Positions 32,544 through 40,619 of a stretch of 64,000 nucleotides of DNA are shown one piece after another. The DNA is from an uncultured Acidimicrobiales bacterium. Its GTDB lineage: Bacteria; Actinomycetota; Acidimicrobiia; Acidimicrobiales; SZUA-35. The stretch covers positions 1 to 64,000 of the forward strand of contig CALAJQ010000022.1 of assembly GCA_937922785.1 (NCBI GenBank). The letters are read 5' to 3'. Position numbers and translations under genes: made by a program. Numbering within the stretch: the stretch's first letter is position 1; each line of letters opens with the position of its first letter. Below the pieces are notes generated by a model. That model saw only the letters and a list, made by a program, of their open reading frames with translations, ran no database searches and was not told where the DNA came from.

Positions 32544-33740
32544 CTAGGCGTGGGGCCTTACGGCGTCGGCCGGGTTTAGTCGAGCTGCCTTTGCCGCGGG
32601 ATACAGGCCAGCGACGGCGCCAATCACCAACGCCGCCCCAATGCCGAAAGCGAGAGCCTCGGTTGGTACGTCTACCGTCCAACCTTGGCTTCGGGCATAG
32701 GCCACCGTGGCCCCGATACCCAGAGCGACCCCGATGGCCCCGCCCAGTGCGGACAGCGCGGAGGCCTCGATCACAAACTGACTTCGGATATGACCTTTCG
32801 TGGCGCCAAGAGCCCTTCGAAGGCCAATTTCGGTGCGCCGCTCGATTACTGAAATCACCATGATGTTTGCGATTCCGACACCTCCTACTAACAGTGCCAC
32901 CCCGCCCAGCGCAAGCAACAGATTCTGAAGATTCTGGTCAACCTTTGTCTGGGCCTCCAAAGCATCAGAGGGCCGGGAAACACTCACTTCATTCGGTGCT
33001 GCCGGGTTGGCGGTTCTGGCCAACACCGGACGGGTCAACTCGACTGCTCCGGGGTTAACTCGTAGATATACCGCCGAATGATTCGGGTCGATGCCCAGTT
33101 CGTCAACGGCGTACTCGTGCCCGATCAACACGGCCCGGTCAAGATCTGGATGCAGAGGGTGTGGCTTCATAATGCCAACCACCTGAAGTACTCGTCCGCC
33201 AATGGCGACCGTCGGCCCGCCTTCAAGACTGCTGATCGCCAGCCGCTCAGCCGCTACCGATCCCAACACGACAACGGGGAGTTGCTGAGTATTGGAATCG
33301 ATTGGCCGCCCTTGGGAAGTCTCAAGATTGAGGGTGCCGTGGAGCTGTCCGTTTGTTGTAACGACCGAAAGACCGTTCGGAGAATCATCGTGAACGCTTC
33401 GGTTAACGGTTGCGCCCACGCTGGTTACTCCGGCTGTCTGATTCACAGTTGTTACGTGCCCCAACATGGTTTCGGCATCGATCGGCAGCTTGGCGGCATC
33501 TCCAAACACGCTTTGCCCAGGCCGAACCTGAAGGAGGTTTGTGCCGAGGTCATCCAGCTCGGCCAACAGATCTGCTTTTGAAGATGACGAGATGCCAACC
33601 ACCGCCACCATCGACGCGATGCCAATGGCTATACCCAGAGCAGTCAAAAGGGTTCGAGCGGGTCTTGACCAAAGGCCTCCGAAGCCAACACCGACGCGGT
33701 CCAAGAAACGCAACCTCGAGCGTCCGACAGAAGCAGTCAT
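32544..33740 (-). CDS. MacB-like ABC transporter permease (FtsX domain)
   Basis: A 398-residue permease with one N-terminal helix ('ARTLLTALGIAIGIASMVAVVGIS'), a periplasmic MacB-PCD domain (residues 50-270) and three C-terminal FtsX helices with 'VISVIERRTEIGLRRALGATKGHI', the coupling motif of this family. It overlaps the ATPase gene upstream by 4 bp (ATGA). Type VII ABC mechanotransmission exporters move peptides, antibiotics or lipoproteins; actinobacterial relatives sit with a HlyD-like adaptor as here. Confidence 0.92.
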   Translation of the reverse strand: MTASVGRSRLRFLDRVGVGFGGLWSRPARTLLTALGIAIGIASMVAVVGISSSSKADLLAELDDLGTNLLQVRPGQSVFGDAAKLPIDAETMLGHVTTVNQTAGVTSVGATVNRSVHDDSPNGLSVVTTNGQLHGTLNLETSQGRPIDSNTQQLPVVVLGSVAAERLAISSLEGGPTVAIGGRVLQVVGIMKPHPLHPDLDRAVLIGHEYAVDELGIDPNHSAVYLRVNPGAVELTRPVLARTANPAAPNEVSVSRPSDALEAQTKVDQNLQNLLLALGGVALLVGGVGIANIMVISVIERRTEIGLRRALGATKGHIRSQFVIEASALSALGGAIGVALGIGATVAYARSQGWTVDVPTEALAFGIGAALVIGAVAGLYPAAKAARLNPADAVRPHA

Positions 33741-34450
33741 TGCGAACCGCCAATCAACGCTGTCCCTACTTCATACCGTTCGGGTTCTTCGATCTTGCCG
33801 TCTCGCACTCTGATTCGTCGAGGCATCATGTCGGCAACTTCGTTGTCATGAGTGATGATGGCGATCGTTGCGCCTCGCCTCTGGTTGAGGTCAGTGAGCA
33901 GGGCCAAGACATCCTCACTGGTCTGAGTGTCGAGGTTGCCGGTTGGCTCGTCGGCCAGGATTAGCGACGGCTCAGACACGATCGCCCGTGCAATCGCAAC
34001 TCTTTGTCGTTGACCGCCACTGAGCTTGGGCGGCTTGGTGCCAGCTCGGTCGCCGAGGCCCACCAGCTTCAAAGCCGCCAGGGCCCTCGCTTGGCGCTCG
34101 CTCCGCTCGACACCTTGGTAGATAAGGCCGTTTGCAACGTTGTCAACGACCCGGGCGTTCTCGATCAGGTGAAAGCTCTGAAACACAAAACCCAACCTGG
34201 TTGCTCGCAAGCCACAGAGCTGCCGCTCGGAAAGGTCACGGGTGTTAATGCCGTCAATCAGAACTGCCCCTGAAGTAGGGCGGTCAAGAGTTCCCATGAC
34301 ATTGATCAGAGTTGACTTGCCCGAGCCCGAAGGTCCGATAATTGCAGTCAGCTCGCCCGGATCGATCTTCAGGTCAACGCCGTCCAAGGCGTTGATTGGC
34401 CCTGGATAAGACCGCACAACATCGACTAGCTCAATTGCTGGATGACTCAT
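33737..34450 (-). CDS. MacB/LolD-like ABC transporter ATPase
   Basis: A 237-residue ATPase of the LolD/MacB subgroup: 'GPSGSGKSTLINVMGTLDRPTSG', signature 'LSGGQRQRVAIARAI', Walker B 'LILADEPTGNLDT', H-loop 'IITHDNEVA'. It powers the FtsX-type permease downstream and overlaps both neighbours by 4 bp. Confidence 0.93.
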   Translation of the reverse strand: MSHPAIELVDVVRSYPGPINALDGVDLKIDPGELTAIIGPSGSGKSTLINVMGTLDRPTSGAVLIDGINTRDLSERQLCGLRATRLGFVFQSFHLIENARVVDNVANGLIYQGVERSERQARALAALKLVGLGDRAGTKPPKLSGGQRQRVAIARAIVSEPSLILADEPTGNLDTQTSEDVLALLTDLNQRRGATIAIITHDNEVADMMPRRIRVRDGKIEEPERYEVGTALIGGSQ

Positions 34451-35514
34451 GCTGGAACCACCACTTCAGTTCCTTCGTCGACGCCTTCAATTGCGGCGAA
34501 GCCGTCGACCACTTGATTCAAGGTAACGGCAGTGAGCTTTGGACCTGAACCGTCGTCAACCTGGACTGCCCAGCCACCTTCAGCCAGTGCAATCAAAGCG
34601 CTCACCGGAACGCTGAGGACCTCGCCTGCAACAATCTTGGTTGAGATGACCTTGACCGACTCGGCGTCGCCTAGCTCGTCGCCAGAGATTTCAATCTCGA
34701 CCTCGTAGCTCGGCGACCCGTCCTGGCCAACTGTGCGTTTAAGCGAGGTTACGGTTCCTTTCGTTGATGCGGACCCGGACTCCACAGCCACTTCAGTGCC
34801 AGCTTCGAAGAACGAACGCGTCTTGGACGTGACGGAGATGGTCACAGTGGGAGCGGTCGAGGTAACCGTTATCTCGCTGAACGGTTGACCCACTTCGGGT
34901 GCCGACTCAACGCGGACGCTGCCGTCGACGAACACGATTTGGGTCCGATCGACAACTCCGGTGGCGGTATGACCGACATCGCGTTGCCACGCCTTGACAG
35001 CACGCTCGGTAGAAAGCCCGAAAGTTCCATCTGCGCTAAGCCGACCCTTGTCGTCAAAGCCTTGGTCAATCAGAAACTGTTGAAGCTGAGTGACATCATC
35101 ACCCTTCAGATAACCAATCTTGTCGCCGGCGGCGTCGGTTTCTCCGTTGCCAACTCGACGCAAGTCTCGGTAAAGCGGCTGCTCACCATCGGCAACAAAC
35201 ACTGGCTTGTTTGCGATCCGCACTAACACGTCGCCGGAGGTGAGAATCGTGTTGCGTTCGACGGCCTTGGTTACAAGCCCCGATGCCTCGATAGGCAAGG
35301 TGGAGATTTTGCCAAAGCCGACCGAACCGTTAGCCGACCTCTCCTCGGTTAGGTCTCGCTTGACTACAGAGTCCAGGTCATAGGAGGGGGCAGCAGTCTC
35401 TGTCGGTTGATCATCGGCCAGAGCTCGGTCGGAGCTAAGCAGCTTCGGACCTCCAATGGCGAGAGCGGCGACTCCGCCGATCGCGCAGGCCGCTATCGCG
35501 GTTTGGCGCTTCAT
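34447..35514 (-). CDS. HlyD-like efflux adaptor with peptidoglycan-binding domain
   Basis: A 355-residue protein with one N-terminal hydrophobic helix, a lipoyl/barrel-sandwich half ('IEASGLVTKAVERNTILTSGDVLVRIANKPV') interrupted by a PG_binding_1 domain ('DDVTQLQQFLIDQGFDDKGRLSADGTFGLSTERAVKAWQ'-like, residues 135-185), then the second barrel half. This combination is a known actinobacterial adaptor layout in which the insert may anchor the adaptor to the cell wall. It overlaps the lipoprotein stop by one base (TAATG). Confidence 0.88.
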   Translation of the reverse strand: MKRQTAIAACAIGGVAALAIGGPKLLSSDRALADDQPTETAAPSYDLDSVVKRDLTEERSANGSVGFGKISTLPIEASGLVTKAVERNTILTSGDVLVRIANKPVFVADGEQPLYRDLRRVGNGETDAAGDKIGYLKGDDVTQLQQFLIDQGFDDKGRLSADGTFGLSTERAVKAWQRDVGHTATGVVDRTQIVFVDGSVRVESAPEVGQPFSEITVTSTAPTVTISVTSKTRSFFEAGTEVAVESGSASTKGTVTSLKRTVGQDGSPSYEVEIEISGDELGDAESVKVISTKIVAGEVLSVPVSALIALAEGGWAVQVDDGSGPKLTAVTLNQVVDGFAAIEGVDEGTEVVVPA

Positions 35515-36140
35515 TATTCTGAGCCCGCCTCAACTGGTCCACCGAAGCTATCGGGCTGACATTCGTTCATGGCCTCTTCGAACGCATCGAAGTCAACATC
35601 TTCCGGCAGCCCAAACACTTCGCCGTCCAGTTCGATCTCAAACCCGCGGGCGCTAAGGCACTTGCTCATTTCCAACATCTGGTCAGCAAACTCAGCCTCT
35701 TGTTCGGGAGTCAGTTCGAACTCACCGAACGCTTCGTCAAGAATCGGATCACACTTTTTGGTTGCTTCTTCCAAAACGCCTTCGTCGATCTCAGCAGTCG
35801 AGATGCCTTCCTCGGAGCTATCGGGCTGAATGGCTTCAATTTCGGCTCCGTCGCTGGCCCCGGCGATGCCTATATCAACGCCGAATTCGGCCATGCAGGC
35901 TTCGAACTCGGCCATTACCTGTTCCGGGTCGACGTCTTCAGCTTTGTCGTTGCCTTCACCATCTTCTGTGTTGGCTGTGTCTGTGTTAGCTGTGTTGTTG
36001 TCTTCTTGACCTGAGCCAGTGTCGGTCTCTAGCGTTGGAAGCTCTTGTTCTGGTTCAGTGGCCGACGACTCGGCCCCGCAAGCAGCCAACGCCAGAGTGA
36101 AAGCGATGAGGCCCGTCTTTAGGCGAATAGTTGTGTTCAT
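35514..36140 (-). CDS. Acidic lipoprotein, unknown function
   Basis: From ATG 36140 a signal peptide with lipobox 'LALAAC|G' (C21) leads to a strongly acidic Asp/Glu/Thr/Asn linker and then a domain with two similar halves, each containing 'F..CM/CL....GF/GV' type segments: 'MAEFEACMAEFGVDI', 'EMSKCLSARGFEI', and cysteines in 'KKCDPI' and 'NECQPD'. The duplicated Cys-containing helix pattern resembles secreted actinobacterial proteins of unknown role. It heads the efflux operon and could be its substrate-sensing or ligand-binding component. Confidence 0.8.
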   Translation of the reverse strand: MNTTIRLKTGLIAFTLALAACGAESSATEPEQELPTLETDTGSGQEDNNTANTDTANTEDGEGNDKAEDVDPEQVMAEFEACMAEFGVDIGIAGASDGAEIEAIQPDSSEEGISTAEIDEGVLEEATKKCDPILDEAFGEFELTPEQEAEFADQMLEMSKCLSARGFEIELDGEVFGLPEDVDFDAFEEAMNECQPDSFGGPVEAGSE

Positions 36141-36232
36141 TTGGGTGTCTCCGTGGTTCGCTCGAAAATGGTCGAGAGTTCTTCCCAACACGAGGGTCGT
36201 GCTTGGGTTCCACACCAGCTTGAGATGCAAAC

Positions 36233-36290
36233 CTGAGGCGAACCTGAGGCCCGCTGAGACGCTTCTCAGGTTCTCTCAGGTTGTTCTCAG
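36233..36290. promoter_or_regulatory. 58-bp dyad of six phased CTGAG/CTCAG half-sites
   Basis: CTGAG occurs at 36233, 36244 and 36254 and the inverted CTCAG at 36265, 36275 and 36286. The start-to-start spacing is 11, 10, 11, 10, 11 bp and the arrangement is exactly symmetric about 36261.5. It lies between the divergent efflux operon and the OmpR-type regulator gene; such 10-11-bp direct repeats are how OmpR/PhoB regulators bind. The adjacent response regulator is the obvious candidate to bind it. A TATCAAT -10-like box (36301-36307) sits 7 bp before the regulator's ATG, consistent with a short or absent leader. Confidence 0.7.
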
Positions 36291-36313
36291 AAATTGCCGT
36301 TATCAATAGAGTC

Positions 36314-36982
36314 ATGCGGATTCTGATTGTTGAAGACGACGAGGTTGTGGCAGCCGCACTGAAACGCGGGCTCTCAGCTGAAGGCTTCGATGTTGACGTC
36401 GCAAACGATGGCGACACGGGAGTATGGATGGGCACCGAGCACGCCTACGGCGTGATAGTTCTGGACGTCATGCTTCCTGGGCGCAACGGCTACCGAGTTT
36501 GCGCCGATCTTCGGGGGGCTGGCATCGAGACTCCGATTCTGATGCTCACTGCGAAATCTGGCGAGTACGACGAAGCCGAAGGTCTTGACGCCGGCGCAGA
36601 CGACTACATGACCAAACCGTTTTCGTTTGTGGTGCTAGCCGCTCGTATTCGGGCACTGTTGCGCCGATCCGGACCTCGCCAAGCAGTCGTGCAAGTAGTT
36701 GGCGACCTTGAAATCGACTTCGATCGCAAAAGCGCGCAACGCAACGGCGAAACAATTGAGCTGACCAATCGCGAGTTCAACCTGCTTGAAGTGCTCTCTC
36801 GTGATCCAGGCAGTGTCTGCTCTAAGGACTTCTTGCTGGAACAGGTCTGGGGCCCTGACTTCGAAGGTGGCCACAATGTTGTTGAGGTCTACATCGGTTA
36901 TCTGCGCCGAAAAGTAGACGCGAGCGCTGACCACAAGATGATTCAGACCGCCCGCGGCCATGGCTACCGGTTAATGGCATGA
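36314..36982 (+). CDS. OmpR/PhoB-family response regulator
   Basis: Receiver domain (1-115) with acidic pair in 'LIVEDDE', phospho-acceptor D51 in 'VIVLDVMLPG' and the conserved K in 'DDYMTKPFS', followed by a winged-helix DNA-binding domain ('LTNREFNLLEVLSRDPGSVCSKDFLLEQVWG...VVEVYIGYLRRKV'). ATG 36314 gives the natural N-terminus. It overlaps the histidine kinase gene by 4 bp and is divergent from the efflux operon, which it probably controls. Confidence 0.94.
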   Translation: MRILIVEDDEVVAAALKRGLSAEGFDVDVANDGDTGVWMGTEHAYGVIVLDVMLPGRNGYRVCADLRGAGIETPILMLTAKSGEYDEAEGLDAGADDYMTKPFSFVVLAARIRALLRRSGPRQAVVQVVGDLEIDFDRKSAQRNGETIELTNREFNLLEVLSRDPGSVCSKDFLLEQVWGPDFEGGHNVVEVYIGYLRRKVDASADHKMIQTARGHGYRLMA

Positions 36983-38418
36983 AACGGCTTTCAATTCGCC
37001 TTCGGCTCACCCTCTTAATCACGTCCGTCTTTGTTGGTGCCTTAGTGATAACCGGACTCATTGCTCGTGGCCGCTTGGCTGACAACCTGGAAGATGCCGC
37101 TCTTGCCAACGCTGAACAAGTGCTGATTGATTCTCTCCTGCCAACAGTTGTTTCAACCGATGACCCGTCTGCATTTGGGGCAGGCGGGATTACATCGCTG
37201 GCCTTTCTAGATGCCGACGGTAACCCGCTGAGTCAGCAAGAATTCGCACAAGTGTTTGGAGCGCCAACGGCAACCCATCTGGCTGACACGGGGTTCTTTG
37301 TATTTGAGACAGGACCCTTCGGACCTCTTTTTGATCAGCCAATCTCGGCCGAGGCGATGGACCTGATCGTGGGTTCGGTCGCCGTGGGTCCCGAGTTCGA
37401 GCTAGTCGGCAACACCAGCCGAACCGATACATCCGAAGCCATCGTGGTTTCCCAAACCGTTGTGCTAGGCGAGGCCGAGCTGCAGGCGGCAGTCAGCACT
37501 CCCCGCCAACCGATCGACGACAGCCTTAGCGCTGTAACCAATGTTGGGTTTGTGCTTATCCCGCTGCTAGGTCTGCTGGTGGCCGCTGCAACTTGGCTAA
37601 CAACTTCGCGAGTCTTGCAACCAGTGGAGGACATCCGCCGCCAGGTCGAGCTAACCGATCCACAAAGTCTCAAGCAACACGTTCCTCGCTCGGGCAACGG
37701 TGACGAGATCGACCGTTTGGCAGCCACCATGAACGACATGTTGGACCGCTTGCATAGCGCCTCAGCCAAGCAACGGCGGTTTGTCTCTGACGCATCACAT
37801 GAGCTCCGAAGCCCAATCACCGCAACCTTAGCCACCTTGGAGACAACCTCGTCCGACGAGATCGCAACACGTTGGCCCGAAGTCTCTGAGACCGTCTTGG
37901 CAGAACAAAACCGCCTGGCTCGGCTGGTTGATGACCTGTTGCTACTAGCGAGGTCGGACGAGGGCGCAAACAACACCTCCAGTTGGGCCGATGTTGACTT
38001 GGACGAGCTAGTCCTAGTGGAGTCGGCGCGGCCTCACTCAACCAAGGTTGACGCTTTGATCGAGGCACCCGCCCGGGTTCGCGGCAGTCAGCGACTGTTA
38101 GAACGTTGCCTGGGCAACATCGTCGAGAACGCCTGTCGGCATGCTGAATCGCTGGTTGAGATCACCGTCACTGATTCTCCGCCAACGATCCGTATCGACG
38201 ATGACGGCCCTGGCATCCCGGAAGATCAGCTAGAAGAAGTATTCGAGCGATTTACTCGACTGGATGATGCCCGCAACCGTCGCGAGGGGGGCGCCGGACT
38301 AGGTCTGGCCATTGCCCAAGACATCGCTGGCAAACACGGGGCACTTGTTACTGCAAGCAACCGCCCAGGCGGTGGCGCTCGCTTTGAGATTGTCTTTGCA
38401 AGTCCAGGCGGCCTCTAG
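36979..38418 (+). CDS. Sensor histidine kinase
   Basis: A 479-residue kinase: TM1 about 10-28, extracytoplasmic domain about 30-185, TM2 about 186-207, HAMP, dimerisation helix with H274 in 'SDASHELRSPI', and ATPase N, G1 and G2 boxes ('NIVENACRHAE', 'DDGPGIP', 'GGAGLGLAIA'). It phosphorylates the coupled response regulator. The sensor domain shows no recognisable fold. The gene is convergent with the metallopeptidase, sharing 4 bp of stop region. Confidence 0.94.
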   Translation: MKRLSIRLRLTLLITSVFVGALVITGLIARGRLADNLEDAALANAEQVLIDSLLPTVVSTDDPSAFGAGGITSLAFLDADGNPLSQQEFAQVFGAPTATHLADTGFFVFETGPFGPLFDQPISAEAMDLIVGSVAVGPEFELVGNTSRTDTSEAIVVSQTVVLGEAELQAAVSTPRQPIDDSLSAVTNVGFVLIPLLGLLVAAATWLTTSRVLQPVEDIRRQVELTDPQSLKQHVPRSGNGDEIDRLAATMNDMLDRLHSASAKQRRFVSDASHELRSPITATLATLETTSSDEIATRWPEVSETVLAEQNRLARLVDDLLLLARSDEGANNTSSWADVDLDELVLVESARPHSTKVDALIEAPARVRGSQRLLERCLGNIVENACRHAESLVEITVTDSPPTIRIDDDGPGIPEDQLEEVFERFTRLDDARNRREGGAGLGLAIAQDIAGKHGALVTASNRPGGGARFEIVFASPGGL

Positions 38419-39095
38419 ACCCGTCTGCCCCGGCTGGCCGCCATCAGCGTTAGGAAATAGGCGATCGACGTTGCTGCTGCCGCTACGTATGTGAAGGCTG
38501 CTGCCCTCAGCACTCGCTCGACGCCTTTGCGCTGCTCGGGATCGCTTAGACCCAGGTCTTCTAAGTTCTTGCGGGCTCGCCGGCTTGCGTTGAACTCAAC
38601 CGGCAACGTGACCAACTGAAACAGCATGGTGCCGGCCAGTAAGAACGCTCCTGCCCGCAAGATGAAACCACTATCTGTAAAGAAGCCAGCCATCACAACA
38701 GTCGGGCCGAGGCGACCACCTAGGGCTGCGGCTGGGACCAGGAAGCGGCGAGCGCGCATGCGAATATCGTTGCGGGCGTCCTGAATGGCATGCCCGGCTT
38801 CATGCGCCGACACCGCCATTGCCGCAATGCTGCGTTCTTGGTAGTTGGCGACCGATAGACGCAAAATGTCTTTGACCGGATCGAAATGGTCGGTCAGCTT
38901 TCCTTGGACCGGCTCGATCCGAACGTTGTTGATTCCTTGGGCGTTCAGAATTGCCGCCGCCGTTTCGGCGCCCGTGATGCCGTATTGGTTTGGTACCTGG
39001 CGATACTTGCGATAAGTGCTCATCAGCCATCGCTTGACTAGCCACGAACTTCCAAATGAGATCACTGCAATTAGGTACACCAAATTCGTGGACAT
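38415..39095 (-). CDS. Membrane zinc metallopeptidase (YugP-like)
   Basis: A 226-residue membrane protein with 'HEAGH' (H98, E99, H102) after 'AVSAHEAGHAIQDA', 'YDP'-like 'DHFDPVKDILRLS' upstream, and helices at the N-terminus and C-terminal half ('TMLFQLVTLPVEFNASRRA', where the NA-S-R-R region contributes the third ligand). This matches the Zn_peptidase_2 family (B. subtilis YugP). Substrates are unknown. Confidence 0.9.
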   Translation of the reverse strand: MSTNLVYLIAVISFGSSWLVKRWLMSTYRKYRQVPNQYGITGAETAAAILNAQGINNVRIEPVQGKLTDHFDPVKDILRLSVANYQERSIAAMAVSAHEAGHAIQDARNDIRMRARRFLVPAAALGGRLGPTVVMAGFFTDSGFILRAGAFLLAGTMLFQLVTLPVEFNASRRARKNLEDLGLSDPEQRKGVERVLRAAAFTYVAAAATSIAYFLTLMAASRGRRV

Positions 39096-39168
39096 AAATC
39101 AACACTAGGCACCAGCCAAGCCAACCCCTCTCTCCGACGCTCCCGCTCCCCTTGCCTCGGGCCCCTCC

Positions 39169-39250
39169 CCCAAATTTCTGCCCCCGGTGACAATTAGTGT
39201 CGCCTCCAGCAGGAATTTGGCCGAATTGTCACCTACAGCTGACTTTTGGG
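39169..39250. repeat. Left 82-bp inverted repeat flanking the SdpI-like gene
   Basis: This segment is the reverse complement of 39688-39769 at nearly all positions except a 12-bp centre (39211-39222) and three single bases. Both run from CCCAAATTTCTGCCCC to a CAGCTGAC..TTTGGG end. Each arm also contains internal GGTGACAATT/AATTGTCACC inverted motifs, so it can fold on its own. Confidence 0.85.
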
Positions 39251-39285
39251 AACCCGCTGACTGGCAGCCTTCTAAACTGAGGTGC

Positions 39286-39666
39286 ATGGAAGAACTTCCG
39301 CTAAGCGGCTCGTTCACGATTGCGTTTGCGTTGCTTGCCGCTGGCTACATCACTTGGAGCGTGGCAAAGAAAACCGAGTCTGGAACCCTTCGCCGCAACG
39401 GAATGGCCGGTATCAGGACCAAAGCGACGTTAGCTTCGGACGAAGCTTGGGAAGCGGCACACACTGCAGCCGCCCCGGCGATGCGAGCAGCCGCAGCGTT
39501 CTGTGTCTTGACCGGGCTTGGGGTACTCGCCACTTCAAGCAAGGGTGGGTTAGCAGTGTTGGTAGTAATCGTCGGCCTCGCCTTATTGGGTGGGGCCATG
39601 ACCAAGGCGATGATGGCGGCCAACAAAGCGGCTCGAGCAACTATCGCAGCCGATATCGCTGGCTAA
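39286..39666 (+). CDS. SdpI-like small membrane protein
   Basis: A 126-residue protein with three hydrophobic segments (about 8-25, 67-84, 88-105). The cytoplasmic loop 'RNGMAGIRTKATLASDEAWEAAHTAAAP' matches the conserved C-terminal motif of the SdpI/YhfL immunity family ('GIRTPWTLKSDEVW..'). SdpI itself gives immunity to the SdpC toxin and acts as a signal partner; short versions in actinobacteria have unknown roles. ATG 39286 follows a GAGGTG site. No SdpC-like gene is near. The gene stands alone between two long inverted repeats. Confidence 0.82.
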   Translation: MEELPLSGSFTIAFALLAAGYITWSVAKKTESGTLRRNGMAGIRTKATLASDEAWEAAHTAAAPAMRAAAAFCVLTGLGVLATSSKGGLAVLVVIVGLALLGGAMTKAMMAANKAARATIAADIAG

Positions 39667-39687
39667 CGCGAGCGAGCAGATCTCCGG

Positions 39688-39769
39688 CCCAAATGTCAGC
39701 TGTAGGTGACAATTCCCGCTTCTGTCAGCTGGAGGTGACACTAATTGTCACCTGGGGCAGAAATTTGGG
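39688..39769. repeat. Right 82-bp inverted repeat flanking the SdpI-like gene
   Basis: Inverted partner of 39169-39250 (see that entry for the alignment). Within it AGGTGACA and TGTCACCT form an 8-bp stem. A 24-bp block at 39744-39767, from ATTGTCACC to AAATTTG, recurs exactly at 53422-53445. Confidence 0.85.
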
Positions 39770-39794
39770 AGGGCAAAGCGGTAGTTCTGCAGGA

Positions 39795-40619
39795 TCAGGC
39801 GTTAGCAACTTGTAGTTCGTGGCTGTTAAACCAATCTTTAGCGCTGCCGGTAAGTGCCGTGTGTTGACTATGGAACAGCTCCACCGCCTTTGTGCCGGCC
39901 CAATTCGCGGGAAGCAGCTTGGTTGGCAGCTCTGGATCGGTGAACGGGAACCGGCGCCAATCATGAACTAGGTAGACAATCTCACGGAAGGCTGCTCGCT
40001 CGCCGCTCACTTTCGGGTTCCGGTGATTGCGGCTGAACTCGACGTAGGAACGGCCCAGCTTGTCCAAATCCCAAGCCTTGGCCACCAACTGCTCGTCCTC
40101 AAAACCACTTACCGAGTTAGCCCACAACACCGTGCTCTCGGCCAGCAAGTCCAGCCGCTCAAGCACCGCCCGCAGCTGCGGGTCCACATCCACATGGGGC
40201 GAGACCAAAAGGCTGGGCGACAGTTCGCCGAAACCAAGGAAGCTCAGCTCAGTTCGCAGTTGATTACGCGTCGAGCGTTGTGACTCGGCCACCGGGCAAT
40301 GAGCTACCAGCCATTGGCCGTCCCAATCGACCTCCCTGGTGCCGAAGTCATAAATCCTGCGGGTGCCAGTCTCAAGTAGCTCCCGGCCCGACCCAGTTAG
40401 TGACCATCGCACAGTGCGACCGTGCCGGGAGCCCTCGATCAGTCCCTGGTCGCTGATTCTCGACAGGGCTTGTCGGGCGTTCTTCTCACCCAAACCCAGA
40501 GCACCAGCCGCGGCAACCAATGTTGATGTCCAGGCCTGGCCGCCAGCCGGCAACACGAACTCCCCAAGCACCGTTAACAGCAACGCCTTAGCGCCACCTC
40601 GTTCAGTGGGCATCACCAT
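39795..40619 (-). CDS. PaaX-family transcriptional repressor
   Basis: A 274-residue PaaX-type regulator: N-terminal winged helix ('ALLLTVLGEFVLPAGGQAWTSTLVAAAGALGLGEKNARQALSRI'-like, 10-55), central ferredoxin-like PaaX domain ('WLVAHCPVAESQRSTRNQLRTELSFLGFGELSPSLLVSP') and the PaaX C-domain ('FREIVYLVHDWRRFPFTDPELPTKLLPANWAG'). PaaX proteins sense aryl-CoA esters. Its ATG overlaps the ligase stop (TAATG) and it belongs to the benzoyl-CoA operon, so benzoyl-CoA is the likely effector, by inference. Confidence 0.9.
   Translation of the reverse strand: MVMPTERGGAKALLLTVLGEFVLPAGGQAWTSTLVAAAGALGLGEKNARQALSRISDQGLIEGSRHGRTVRWSLTGSGRELLETGTRRIYDFGTREVDWDGQWLVAHCPVAESQRSTRNQLRTELSFLGFGELSPSLLVSPHVDVDPQLRAVLERLDLLAESTVLWANSVSGFEDEQLVAKAWDLDKLGRSYVEFSRNHRNPKVSGERAAFREIVYLVHDWRRFPFTDPELPTKLLPANWAGTKAVELFHSQHTALTGSAKDWFNSHELQVANA

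Noticed and set aside
39169..39769. Insertion sequence
   Set aside because: Inverted ends are present but the only gene inside is SdpI-like; there is no transposase, so at most a passenger cassette is claimed.
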